DNA of 64,000 bases from Pseudomonas sp. MRSN 12121 (GCF_000931465.1 NZ_CP010892.1:4363388-4427387), one strand, 5' to 3'. Counted from the first letter of the stretch, positions 8,322-14,790 are shown. Made by a program: numbers and translations. The notes: a model not told the origin generated them from the letters alone.

Positions 8322-9216
8322 TGGGCTGTCCCCCTGCGCGCTGCATGATCCGTTGTGCCGCTTCCATGCCGGCGTTCAGGTTCGCTTGCTTGCGCTCGAT
8401 CTGCTGGGCAGTGGTCGAGTTCATACGGCGATTGGTGGCCCACTGGGTGTGGTAGCCCTCAGCCTTGGCCAGCAGGTCGCTGATGCTGTGGCATCCGTTG
8501 ATCAGTCGCGAGTCGTCGATGGTCAGGTAGTACGCGGCGACGTGGTGAGCAACGTCGATGCCGAGGCGATCAATGAGCTTGCCGATCTGGCCGCCGACCG
8601 TTCCGTTCCACACCGGCCAGGTCCCGTAGCGCTTGCGGTAGGCCATTGCGTAGTTCGCCCAGGTCTTGAAGGTTTTGCAGGCCTGGTCTTTTGGGCCTGG
8701 CATGTCAGCTGGGATCTCGCACCGCGGCTGCTGGGGAGTGAATGGCACCACCTGCCCCGTCACGACCTTGGCGGAAGCCCGGGGCGTAATTGGTTCAATG
8801 ACTGGTTCACTGACCGATTCAGAAGAGTGACTGGTTCTGGGTGCAGCTCCTGCACTACCCCATTGTGCAGCAGATTCACTAGGGGGTGCATCTGCTGCAT
8901 TACCCTGGTGAATCTCCTGCACTGCCCCTGGTGCAGGAGATTCACCACCATCAAGAGTCAGAAAGTACACGTTCGACGAGTTGCCTTTTGGCCCGCCCTT
9001 CCGGATCTCCTTGCGCAACAGTCCGGCCTCACACAAGGCGGTGACGTGGTTCATGACAGAGCGCTTACTGATCTCGCACTGGTCGGCAATGTGCTGGTAG
9101 GACGGCCAGCATTCGCCTACGTCGCTGGCGTTGTCGGCCAGCTTGATCAGCACCAGCTTGCGCAATGGATTGCCGACGCGAAGCTTCATCGCGGCGACCA
9201 TAAGGCCCATGCTCAC
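8308..9216 (-). CDS. Helix-turn-helix replication initiator, lambda O-like
   Basis: 302 aa. Residues about 1-95 form a winged helix (RKLVLIKLADNAS..CWPSYQHIADQCEISKRSVMNHVTALCEAGLLRKEIR), the HTH_36-type domain of phage initiators. A Pro/Ala/Ser-rich linker follows, and a C-terminal domain contains KTWANYAMAYRKRYGTWPVWNGTVGGQIGKLIDRLG. The linker DNA carries repeated and inverted GTGCAG-type sequences, as in lambda O, where the origin iterons lie inside the gene. It is followed by a candidate P-like gene. Binding of its own gene is inference. Confidence 0.78.
   Translation of the reverse strand: MSMGLMVAAMKLRVGNPLRKLVLIKLADNASDVGECWPSYQHIADQCEISKRSVMNHVTALCEAGLLRKEIRKGGPKGNSSNVYFLTLDGGESPAPGAVQEIHQGNAADAPPSESAAQWGSAGAAPRTSHSSESVSEPVIEPITPRASAKVVTGQVVPFTPQQPRCEIPADMPGPKDQACKTFKTWANYAMAYRKRYGTWPVWNGTVGGQIGKLIDRLGIDVAHHVAAYYLTIDDSRLINGCHSISDLLAKAEGYHTQWATNRRMNSTTAQQIERKQANLNAGMEAAQRIMQRAGGQPNEFL
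8841..8946. other. Candidate phage replication origin (iteron-like inverted repeats inside the O-like gene)
   Basis: This 106-bp cluster contains a perfect 16-bp inverted repeat, GGTGAATCTCCTGCAC (8907-8922) and GTGCAGGAGATTCACC (8931-8946), with an 8-bp spacer. Next to it is an imperfect pair, GTGCAGCAGATTCAC (8865-8879) and GTGCATCTGCTGCAT (8886-8900), and a shorter palindrome at 8841-8855. Lambda ori also consists of iterons within gene O. Origin function is inferred. Confidence 0.55.
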
Positions 9217-10019
9217 GCAGCACCTCGCAGGGCCTTGTCGTGGGTATACAGTCCGTCCCAGGTCTTCTTCATGGGCAGTTCGCCAGCCAGGTACAGGTCG
9301 TACAGGCGAACGGCACCTTTCTTGAGCAGGACCGGTGTGAAGGAGATAAAGGCCTCGCGGCCGTGCGGAGTGACCTCGTGCTGGTGCTCGGTCATGTACT
9401 TGTCGCGGGCATACGACGCCACGCGCAGGCGCAGGCCTGATTTGCTCTCGTTGTAGAGCCAGTTGCGACCCTCGAGGAATTTGCCCACCTGCATGACATT
9501 GACCCCATTGAGGCCCTTGCAGAATTGGGTGTGGGTCATCCCTTCCTTGAACAGGCTCTCCAGGGAGTGGATCTTGGTGGCCTGCTGCTCGACCTGGGCA
9601 GCCAGCAGCAAGCGGGCCTTTTCAGACTCCATGGCGATCTGCAGGATCTCGATGGTGGTGAGCTGCTGAGGCTTGGCTGCCTGGGCTTCCAGCTCCTGCC
9701 AGCGATCAACAAGCGCCGCGGTGAACTCCGGGCTGAGCTGGGCAACCACGACGAAGCTGTCACGCTTGCAGACGTGATAGACAGATTCGGCCCGCGGCCG
9801 GCCGAGAGAGTCGCGAAATTGTTCATCCCCCATTGGGGGTTGGACGATTACGCCGCGCTCTACCAGGCGCTCGATGGACTGTTTCACCTTGTCATGGCGC
9901 GAATCGACCAGGTCGGCGATCTCGCGAGAAGACATGGTGGTGCGCGACACGTTTTCAGAATTCACAAAACGTGTCGCGACATTGAAGGGGGTATTGATCG
10001 TTTCGGTTTGATGGTGCAT
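9213..10019 (-). CDS. Rha-family phage regulatory protein with KilAC-like C-terminus
   Basis: 268 aa. The N-terminal half (SSREIADLVDSRHDKVKQSIERLVERGVI...VYHVCKRDSFVVVAQLSPEFTAALVDRWQELE) matches the pRha family. A coiled coil follows, then a KilAC-type antirepressor segment (GMTHTQFCKGLNGVNVMQVGKFLEGRNWLYNESKSGLRLRVASYARDKYMTEHQHEV). Such proteins act as DNA-binding regulators or antirepressors. GGAG 6 nt upstream supports the ATG at 10019 over the GTG at 10031. It overlaps the O-like gene by 4 nt. Confidence 0.85.
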   Translation of the reverse strand: MHHQTETINTPFNVATRFVNSENVSRTTMSSREIADLVDSRHDKVKQSIERLVERGVIVQPPMGDEQFRDSLGRPRAESVYHVCKRDSFVVVAQLSPEFTAALVDRWQELEAQAAKPQQLTTIEILQIAMESEKARLLLAAQVEQQATKIHSLESLFKEGMTHTQFCKGLNGVNVMQVGKFLEGRNWLYNESKSGLRLRVASYARDKYMTEHQHEVTPHGREAFISFTPVLLKKGAVRLYDLYLAGELPMKKTWDGLYTHDKALRGAA

Positions 10020-10052
10020 GATTTGCTCCACATGTTTTATCGCTGTTGAAAG

Positions 10053-10079
10053 AGCCGACCTCGTCCGTCGGCTTTTTTT
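10053..10079. terminator. Hairpin terminator between ant-type gene and upstream early genes
   Basis: AGCCGAC-N7-GTCGGCT followed by TTTTTTG on the plus strand; on the minus strand the same hairpin is followed only by CTTTC. Its position between cro-proximal genes and the Rha/O genes matches lambda tR1 (minus strand), while the T-tract would stop plus-strand antisense RNA. Direction is unresolved. Confidence 0.5.
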
Positions 10080-10115
10080 GTGCCTGGAATTCGGCAGAGG
10101 CCCTCTGGATTACCC

Positions 10116-10322
10116 TTAAGAGTCCCTGCCCGAGGCCCTCATTGGGGTCACCAGTTGAAGAACCTTGGCCTTCTTCCTTCCAACTTCGGAAAGCGCGCCA
10201 CAGGCAATGGCGTTTTCCATCACTTCGTTGATTGTGCGGCTGAAGCTCCAGCCATTTGCGCGCATCAACCCCTCTACCTTCTCCCGCGTCTTTGGCGGCA
10301 GCCTTTCGAGCTCTACGGTCAT
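10116..10322 (-). CDS. Small ribbon-helix-helix-like protein
   Basis: 68 aa. It begins MTVELERLPPKTREKVEGLMRANGWSFSRTINEVMENAI, a short beta segment followed by two helices as in Arc/MetJ-type ribbon-helix-helix DNA-binding proteins. GGAGG lies 7 nt before the ATG at 10322. Placed between cro and the Rha gene, it is plausibly an early regulator (inference). Confidence 0.65.
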   Translation of the reverse strand: MTVELERLPPKTREKVEGLMRANGWSFSRTINEVMENAIACGALSEVGRKKAKVLQLVTPMRASGRDS

Positions 10323-10341
10323 TTGGCCCTCCAAAGGGGCT

Positions 10342-10542
10342 TTAACCCGCGATATCTTCTTGTTTGTCCTGCATCAGTTCCTCGATCACCCCATTGGCCA
10401 CCGCCCATTCGATGATTTCGTAGAGGTAGGTCGCGTGCTGCATTCGAGTTTTCGTGGCAGCCCGACGCAGAATCCGGTCAAGCACTGGTTCAAAACGAAC
10501 CTTCACCGGGATAGCGCGTTTTTGGCTGGGGTCCATGTACAT
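10342..10542 (-). CDS. Small ribbon-helix-helix-like protein
   Basis: 66 aa (MYMDPSQKRAIPVKVRFEPVLDRILRRAATKTRMQHATYLYEIIEWAV...). A strand-helix-helix pattern (IPVKVRFEP then two helices) suggests an Arc-like fold. GAGGAG about 10 nt upstream supports the ATG at 10542; the longer reading to 10695 runs into cro in another frame. It may have arisen by duplication with the neighbouring RHH-like gene, but identity is low. Confidence 0.65.
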   Translation of the reverse strand: MYMDPSQKRAIPVKVRFEPVLDRILRRAATKTRMQHATYLYEIIEWAVANGVIEELMQDKQEDIAG

Positions 10543-10571
10543 GCTTCGATGCTCCTCACTGTTGAAATTGG

Positions 10572-10781
10572 TTATGCCGCTGTTTGCTTGGTCGAGCTGG
10601 CAGGGTCGTCGTGACGGCTCGCAGTGAGCTTCCCGGCAGACTCTTTCTCCAGCACGCATTGCATTGGGTAGGAGAAGCCGCCGGCAGATCGGCACTGCGA
10701 GACGCGGCTACGGGTGACGCGCAGGGCTTCACCGATCGCGCCGGGCGAGCCGAAGAATTGCAGGGCTTGGTCATAGGTCAT
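10572..10781 (-). CDS. cro: Cro-like repressor (P22 Cro type)
   Basis: 69-aa DNA-binding protein. MTYDQALQFFGSPGAIGEALRVTRSRVSQCRSAGGF is the helix-turn-helix pattern of the P22 Cro family (FG..GAIAEALGVSRSAVSQWR). GGAG precedes the ATG at 10781. It is the first gene of the leftward operon, divergent from the CI gene, with promoter TTGCAC-N17-TAAACT and operator-like repeats between them. It is expected to compete with CI at shared operators. Confidence 0.88.
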   Translation of the reverse strand: MTYDQALQFFGSPGAIGEALRVTRSRVSQCRSAGGFSYPMQCVLEKESAGKLTASRHDDPASSTKQTAA

Positions 10782-10809
10782 TTAAGGTTTCTCCACTTCA
10801 CTGCGAGCG

Positions 10810-10838
10810 AGTTTAGAAATGTTAACAGCAAAGTGCAA
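10810..10838 (-). promoter_or_regulatory. Leftward early promoter (cro promoter)
   Basis: On the minus strand, TTGCAC (10838-10833), a 17-nt spacer and TAAACT (10815-10810) form a near-consensus sigma-70 promoter. Transcription would start about 25 nt before the cro ATG. Confidence 0.72.
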
Positions 10839-10866
10839 GTTATCTAAACAGATGCTTGTTTAGAAT
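10811..10866. promoter_or_regulatory. CI/Cro operator region
   Basis: GTTTAGAAATGTTAAC (10811-10826) lies within the cro promoter. TCTAAAC-N8-GTTTAGA (10843-10864) lies between it and the CI start. The first matches the sites TTTAGAAAACTTAACA at the rightward promoter. TAGAAT (10861-10866) could be the -10 of a weak CI maintenance promoter. Confidence 0.55.
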
Positions 10867-10873
10867 CCTAAAT

Positions 10874-11587
10874 ATGAATTTCAGCGAACGATTGAAGAGT
10901 CGAATGGAGGCCAAGGGCCTACGAGCGACTGACATAAGCGAAATGACTGGTGTCTCTCGGACGACTGTCTCTTTCTGGCTGGCTGGTACGAATGGGGCGA
11001 AGGGCAAGAACCTGCTCGCCTTGGCCAAAGCCTTGGACTGTTCGCCGGATTGGCTATCTGATGGTGTTGGGTCGCCCGAGGCGCACAAGTCGATACCGCT
11101 CGGAACGATCGAGACGTGGGACGACGACACCCCGCTCGACGATGACGAGGTCTACGTCCCCTTCCTTCAAGAAGTTGAGTTGGCGGCAGGCTCGGGAAGA
11201 TTTGCTATTGAGGAAAGCGATATCTCTCGGCTGCGCTTCTTCAAGAAAGACTTGCGCCACAATGGTGTTCAGTTCAGCAACGCCAAGTGCGTGGTTGTCA
11301 GCGGAAATAGCATGGTGCCCGTGCTACGCGACGGCGCCACGGTGGGCATCAACATCGGTAAGAACACTCTGCGCGACGTGGTCGATGGCGAGATGTACGC
11401 CATCAATCACAATGGACAGCTGCGCGTGAAGCAACTCTACCGAATCCCGACCGGTCTTAGGCTTCGCAGCTTCAATCGCGACGAGCATCCCGACGAGGAT
11501 TACACCTTCGATCAGATCCAGGAGCAGCAGATCGTGATCCTTGGTCACGTCTTCTGGTGGGCTATGTACTCACGCGGCGCGAACTGA
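10874..11587 (+). CDS. CI-like lysogeny repressor (HTH-XRE plus LexA/S24 domain)
   Basis: 237 aa. The N-terminal XRE helix-turn-helix spans about residues 1-65 (SERLKSRMEAKGLRATDISEMTGVSRTTVSFWLAG). An Ala-Gly self-cleavage site follows (LAAGSG), then the S24 catalytic serine in SGNSMVP and the lysine in LRVKQLYR. It should repress both early promoters and be inactivated through RecA-stimulated self-cleavage (family knowledge). No Shine-Dalgarno precedes the ATG at 10874 and a -10-like TAGAAT ends 7 nt upstream, so the maintenance mRNA may be leaderless. Confidence 0.92.
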   Translation: MNFSERLKSRMEAKGLRATDISEMTGVSRTTVSFWLAGTNGAKGKNLLALAKALDCSPDWLSDGVGSPEAHKSIPLGTIETWDDDTPLDDDEVYVPFLQEVELAAGSGRFAIEESDISRLRFFKKDLRHNGVQFSNAKCVVVSGNSMVPVLRDGATVGINIGKNTLRDVVDGEMYAINHNGQLRVKQLYRIPTGLRLRSFNRDEHPDEDYTFDQIQEQQIVILGHVFWWAMYSRGAN

Positions 11588-11608
11588 CGTAACACCGCCC
11601 CCCCCAAG

Positions 11609-11632
11609 GCCCGCCAATCGGCGGGCTTTTTT
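11609..11632 (+). terminator. Rho-independent terminator after CI
   Basis: GCCCGC-loop-GGCGGGC followed by TTTTTT. It lies about 20 nt after the CI stop and just after an 8-C run. Confidence 0.88.
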
Positions 11633-11660
11633 GTGCCCGCAAATCAGCCTCTCTAAACTT

Positions 11661-11714
11661 TTGTTAAGTTTTCTAAAAAAAAGCCTTGACCAATCTTGTT
11701 AAGTTTTCTAAATT
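11661..11714 (+). promoter_or_regulatory. Rightward early promoter with two overlapping operators
   Basis: TTGACC (11686-11691), a 17-nt spacer and TAAATT (11709-11714) form a strong sigma-70 promoter. Two identical 17-bp sites TTGTTAAGTTTTCTAAA lie at 11661-11677 and 11696-11712; the second covers the spacer and -10. They match, inverted, the operator in the cro promoter. CI should silence the whole rightward arm, including the DGR, in the lysogen. Confidence 0.72.
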
Positions 11715-11762
11715 TGCCTCAACGCCAACGCAAGACGGCGTCAGGGCCTCAAGAGACCCGCC

Positions 11763-11809
11763 GCTCTTTAACAGTCAGGAATCTTCGCGGATCGATCCCC
11801 GGAAACGGG
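11763..11809 (+). promoter_or_regulatory. boxA-like antitermination site in the early leader
   Basis: GCTCTTTAACA at 11763-11773 equals the core of the ribosomal/lambda boxA consensus. It starts about 40 nt after the predicted transcription start. A CCCG-GAAA-CGGG-type hairpin at about 11797-11808 could act as boxB, though the spacing is longer than in lambda. No N-like gene was recognised. The rest of the 11715-12043 leader has no gene I can support. Confidence 0.45.
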
Positions 11810-11990
11810 CATAGCGCGAAACACAAACTTCGATCCCCATGCAGGCTCTGGAACCTGCCGGACTCCCCATAAGGGAGGACGCCAAACCATGCAAGCCAGC
11901 CGGCGAAGAACACCGAACACGAAATGTGTGACGCCGGCCAGGTGGGGAAACCGCGGCGCCGCGCATGGGGCGGATAGCAAAACCACAGAT

Positions 11991-12043
11991 TTACTGATGC
12001 CGCTTCGATGAGGCGGCATTGGAAATCAACGGGAGAGACGCAG
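11991..12043 (+). promoter_or_regulatory. Hairpin leader module A
   Basis: TTTACTG followed by hairpin ATGCCGC-loop-GCGGCAT (11998-12020), then TTGGAAATCAAC and the ribosome-binding site of the next gene. It shares its layout with modules at 12377 and 12842. Confidence 0.55.
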
Positions 12044-12382
12044 ATGGCACGACAAAACGACATCGAGCACCTGCAGGACCTGATGCAGCGCGGCGAGTTA
12101 ACCGCCGACCAGGCGAATGTGCAGATGGTCCGCAATGAACGCTTCAGGATGGTAGTGAACAGCCTTCCGGCCAACGTTCGAAAAGCTCTCAATGCAGCGG
12201 TACGCAGCGGCGAGCTGGGCCACATGAAAAAAGACGGCCACAAGCCTGAATGCTATTTCCACCCCACCTTCGAATACTTGGCAAAGGCTGAGCGCCTCAA
12301 GCGAGAGCGCGAAGTCATCAGCATGCGCGGCACAGTGACTGTCTGCATGAGCGACATTCTTCGAGCCGGCAACTCAGCATGA
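12044..12382 (+). CDS. Hypothetical phage protein, first gene of rightward operon
   Basis: 112 aa, basic and helical (ARQNDIEHLQDLMQRGELTADQANVQMVRNERF...NALNAAVRSGELGHMKKDGHKPECYFHPTFEYLAKAERLKRE). CGGGAGAG lies 7 nt before the ATG at 12044. As first gene after the CI-controlled promoter and boxA-like site, it could be regulatory, but no domain is recognised. Confidence 0.75.
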   Translation: MARQNDIEHLQDLMQRGELTADQANVQMVRNERFRMVVNSLPANVRKALNAAVRSGELGHMKKDGHKPECYFHPTFEYLAKAERLKREREVISMRGTVTVCMSDILRAGNSA

Positions 12383-12440
12383 CGGTCTTTTCACTGATGC
12401 GCCTGGTTACCCGGGCGCATTGGGAAAACAACCGGAGGGA
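12377..12440 (+). promoter_or_regulatory. Hairpin leader module B
   Basis: GCATGACGGTCTTTTCACT (12377-12395) spans the stop codon of the upstream gene. Hairpin ATGCGCC-loop-GGGCGCAT (12397-12420) follows, then TGGGAAAACAACC and CGGAGGGA. The 19-nt opening is identical to module C. Confidence 0.6.
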
Positions 12441-12446
12441 TTCACG

Positions 12447-12665
12447 ATGTTCAACATGGCAACCATGGCGGCTGATGAATGCCGCGAAGACGCTCAAGAG
12501 CGCACCTACTACCGCTGGATCGACAAGGCGTCCGAGTTGCTCGGTCACCAGGTCGCCTTGGGTTCGCAGGAAGAAAGTGACCTGGGCGACTTCTACGCCG
12601 ATGGCTGCACCCCGGCCGAGGCTGTAACTGAGCTGCTGGCCCAGCAGGCTTTGGAGGCGGCATGA
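12447..12665 (+). CDS. Hypothetical phage protein
   Basis: 72 aa (MFNMATMAADECREDAQERTYYRWIDKASELLGHQVALGSQEESDLGDFYADGCTPAEAVTELLAQQ), helical and acidic. CGGAGGGA precedes the ATG at 12447, downstream of the module B hairpin. It overlaps the next gene by 4 nt. Function unknown. Confidence 0.72.
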   Translation: MFNMATMAADECREDAQERTYYRWIDKASELLGHQVALGSQEESDLGDFYADGCTPAEAVTELLAQQALEAA

Positions 12666-12847
12666 ACAAAGTCCTTCGCATCACCCTGCGCGGAGAGCTG
12701 CAGGTATTCGCCGATGACGACCTGGCCACCTGCATCCGCGAGGCGAACCAGCTCAACACGGAGCGCGGCTACCGCAACGGCGTGTGCGTGGTAGAGCTGG
12801 AAGACGGGCAGCGGATGACAGCAGCCGACTGCAAAGCCGCAGCATGA
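12662..12847 (+). CDS. Hypothetical phage protein
   Basis: 61 aa (MNKVLRITLRGELQVFADDDLATCIREANQLNTERGYRNGVCVVELEDGQRM...). It has a compact alpha/beta look with two strands at the N-terminus. The ATGA overlap with the upstream stop indicates coupling. Its stop lies within the repeated sequence of module C. Function unknown. Confidence 0.7.
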   Translation: MNKVLRITLRGELQVFADDDLATCIREANQLNTERGYRNGVCVVELEDGQRMTAADCKAAA

Positions 12848-12910
12848 CGGTCTTTTCACTTCTGCCACCGCCTCGGTGGCAGCGGGAAAACAACCTAGCC
12901 CTGGAGGGCA
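12842..12910 (+). promoter_or_regulatory. Hairpin leader module C
   Basis: The same GCATGACGGTCTTTTCACT (12842-12860) as module B is followed by a different stem, CTGCCACC-GCCTC-GGTGGCAG (12862-12882). Then come the shared GGGAAAACAACC and a CTGGAGG site. The stem sequence differs from module B while the pairing is kept. Confidence 0.6.
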
Positions 12911-12915
12911 AGACG

Positions 12916-13068
12916 ATGATCGCTCGAATAAAAGCATTTCTACTTGGCGCCATGGAGTTTCGCCTCACCGTAACAACCTCGTTCTCCGATCTCGATCACC
13001 AAGACGCTTACGACTGGGGTCGCGAAGTTGCGCACCGCTGCACCCTGCGCAGGCTTGAGCCGCACTGA
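12916..13068 (+). CDS. Small hypothetical phage protein
   Basis: 50 aa (MIARIKAFLLGAMEFRLTVTTSFSDLDHQDAYDWGREVAHRCTLRRLEPH). CTGGAGGGCAAG precedes the ATG at 12916; the longer in-frame reading starts inside the preceding leader. Function unknown. The 124 nt to the next gene shows no further ORF with a ribosome-binding site. Confidence 0.6.
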   Translation: MIARIKAFLLGAMEFRLTVTTSFSDLDHQDAYDWGREVAHRCTLRRLEPH

Positions 13069-13192
13069 ACAACCAGCGCCACGACAGCCTGTCGTTAACT
13101 GCCGGTGAAGCATGGCCAGCTTGTAGAAATTGGCCCGCACCGCGATCAGTGCCCGCACATGCGGAACCCACATTCCCAAACAGGACTTCCCG

Positions 13193-13675
13193 ATGAACGC
13201 ACAACAGCAACTCACCCCGCCGGCCATCGGCGAAGCTTGGTCAGGCCAGGGCGGTATCTACCTCGGCCTTCGCCGGTATCCGGAAGGGCTCTGCCACGTC
13301 ATCGTCGCGGAGAAGGATCTTCCGGGGCGCCACGCCTATGGCGACTACGGCGTTTCGGTCGAAGCGACCAGTCGAACCGATGGCCGCACAAACACTGCGA
13401 TCCTTCTGGCCCGCGAAGGTAAGCACTCCGCAGCCATTGCCGCTGCCGGCTATACCGCAGACGGCCACGCTGACTTCTACCTTTCGGCCATCGGCGAACT
13501 GCATCACGCCTGGCAGTACGCTCCTGAGTCGTTCAGTGAAGACTGGTACTACCTGTCGAGCACGCAGTACTCAGCCTACGGCGCCTACCACATGGTCTTT
13601 GAGAATGGCTGGCTCAGCCTCGACGTCAAGGACCACGAGCGTCTCGTCCGTCCTGTCCGCAGATTCCTTCAGTAA
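13193..13675 (+). CDS. DGR variable protein 1 (C-type-lectin/DUF1566-like target)
   Basis: 160 aa, no signal peptide. The body (PPAIGEAWSGQGGIYLGL...HVIV...YGDYG...DGRTNTAIL...DGHADFYL) is paralogous to variable protein 3, and the C-terminus (YYLSSTQYSAYGAYH...ENGWLS...HERLVRPVRR) is the variable cassette. The Y-SS-YS-A-NGW-VRPVR pattern resembles DUF1566/C-type-lectin folds used by DGR targets to display variable ligand-binding residues. Residues about 125-157 are encoded by VR1. The start has no strong ribosome-binding site. It lies 7-8 kb from the rest of the DGR. The ligand is unknown. Confidence 0.85.
   Translation: MNAQQQLTPPAIGEAWSGQGGIYLGLRRYPEGLCHVIVAEKDLPGRHAYGDYGVSVEATSRTDGRTNTAILLAREGKHSAAIAAAGYTADGHADFYLSAIGELHHAWQYAPESFSEDWYYLSSTQYSAYGAYHMVFENGWLSLDVKDHERLVRPVRRFLQ
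13564..13666 (+). repeat. DGR variable repeat VR1
   Basis: Aligned without gaps to the template at 22051-22153, the first 100 bp contain 12 substitutions at template A and two at template G (cgg to cgt, gtg to gtc), both in the 3' part that should hold the initiation-of-mutagenic-homing sequence. Identity extends 3 nt further (ttc) than in VR2 and VR3. Confidence 0.92.
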
Positions 13676-13699
13676 TTCATTCCTTCAATTCGATATCCC

Positions 13700-14110
13700 T
13701 GACTGCCGGAAAGACGGCCCGATCCTCTCTATGAGAGCGCATCGGAGGTGATCTTCAGTCCCGAAAGGGTCTAAGGGCGTCGAGCTGAAAGGTCATGCCC
13801 TGCGAGCCGAAAGGCTGACACATGCGGCGGGGTTCCGAGCCCTTAAATGGGAGTTCATAGGAAAGGCGGACCTGGCCTCAGCACTGAAGATTACCTCCGA
13901 TGCGGACGAAACTGCGGCCTATAACCGCCCACCTGCATCAACGTAACACGCAGATGAATGCCCGGGCTGACGGGCAAGTGTAAGACCTGAGGGATCGTGG
14001 GAATCGTGGCCGGTAGAGTGAGTAAGCGCCCAGATGGCCACGGCGAGTCCAAGAATAAGCGGCTGAAACCTTCGCCCCGGTGAAACTCCGGTGTCACTAA
14101 GGCCGCTAAT
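13700..14110 (+). ncRNA. Candidate large structured non-coding RNA
   Basis: This 490-nt gap between genes (13676-14165) has no convincing ORF but dense pairing. A 17-bp long-range helix, 13743-13759 with 13883-13899 (one G-U), closes a domain holding CCC-GAAA-GGG (13760-13769), TAAGGGC/GCCCTTA (13772-13778/13839-13845) and AGCC-GAAA-GGCT (13805-13816). A second domain has GATGC/GCATC (13899-13903/13935-13939), TGCCCG/CGGGCA (13959-13976), CGTGGCC/GGCCACG (14005-14011/14036-14042) and AGCGGC/GCCGCT (14058-14063/14102-14107). GAAA tetraloops favour the plus strand. I cannot assign it to a known class; no group II domain V is visible. Confidence 0.62.
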
Positions 14111-14165
14111 AGCCATGCCGGGATCAGCTCCGGCCTTCTGCATCACAACCCAAGCGGAGATCACC

Positions 14166-14330
14166 ATGCTCCTATTGTTCCTGATCGGCGCAGCGCTGAG
14201 TCATGTGCGGCCAGAACCGCCAACTGAGGCCAGCCTGCCAACCGGTCCACTGCGCATCATCTACGCATTTTGGCGATGTACTGAGGGTCAGCGGTCGTTC
14301 TGGCGATCCCTGCCCCGCCCAAAATACTGA
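14166..14330 (+). CDS. Small putative membrane protein
   Basis: 54 aa. It begins MLLLFLIGAALSHV, a short hydrophobic N-terminus (signal anchor or signal peptide), followed by a polar, Arg-rich tail. GCGGAGATCACC precedes the ATG at 14166. Function unknown. Confidence 0.5.
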   Translation: MLLLFLIGAALSHVRPEPPTEASLPTGPLRIIYAFWRCTEGQRSFWRSLPRPKY

Positions 14331-14358
14331 CTTTTAATCACGGAATCTGCGCAATACA

Positions 14359-14390
14359 CGAAAGCCCCGAAGTCCAACGGGGCTTTCTTC
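14359..14390 (+). terminator. Rho-independent terminator
   Basis: GAAAGCCCCG-N8-CGGGGCTTTC followed by TTCTTCC, about 30 nt after the small gene ending at 14330. As it lies inside the long rightward operon, read-through by antitermination would be needed. Confidence 0.75.
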
Positions 14391-14493
14391 TTCCCCGACA
14401 CCGCCCGCATGCACTCCCCTCCACGCCCAACGGCAACCAGTGGAGCAGTCGAGTGCAGCCGAGTTTTGTTGGATCAACCAAGAGGTATCCGCA

Positions 14494-14775
14494 ATGTGCA
14501 ATTGCAGGCAAGAGACCGAGGCGCGCTTGCTTGAAGCGCTTCCTGAAAGGCTCCCAGAGGGGCACAAGAACTTAAGCGCCAGACTCACTGGCTACGCGCT
14601 GATGTTCTGCGACGGAAAGATGCAATCCCGCCAGGTTATGCCCATCGAGGTGGCCTACCAGGCACCGACTAAGGCTGGCGGGATGAAGGACAAAAAGCAG
14701 TCGATGAGCATGCAGGCAAACTACTGCATGTTCTGCGGCGAGAAGTACAACAAAGACGCCGACCAGGCCGCCTAA
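14494..14775 (+). CDS. Hypothetical phage protein, zinc-ribbon-like
   Basis: 93 aa. MCNC at the N-terminus and CMFCGEKY near the C-terminus could form a four-cysteine metal site. Between them are a helix (ETEARLLEALPERLPEG) and a beta-rich part. AGAGGT precedes the ATG at 14494. Function unknown. Confidence 0.72.
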   Translation: MCNCRQETEARLLEALPERLPEGHKNLSARLTGYALMFCDGKMQSRQVMPIEVAYQAPTKAGGMKDKKQSMSMQANYCMFCGEKYNKDADQAA

Positions 14776-14790
14776 AAACTGGAGGTCGCC

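Noticed and set aside
13700..14110. Group II intron or retron RNA as explanation for the structured region
   Set aside because: No domain V-like GAGC...GAAA...GGTTC hairpin, no intron-encoded protein, and no msr/msd-type layout next to the RT; the DGR RT explains itself with the TR.
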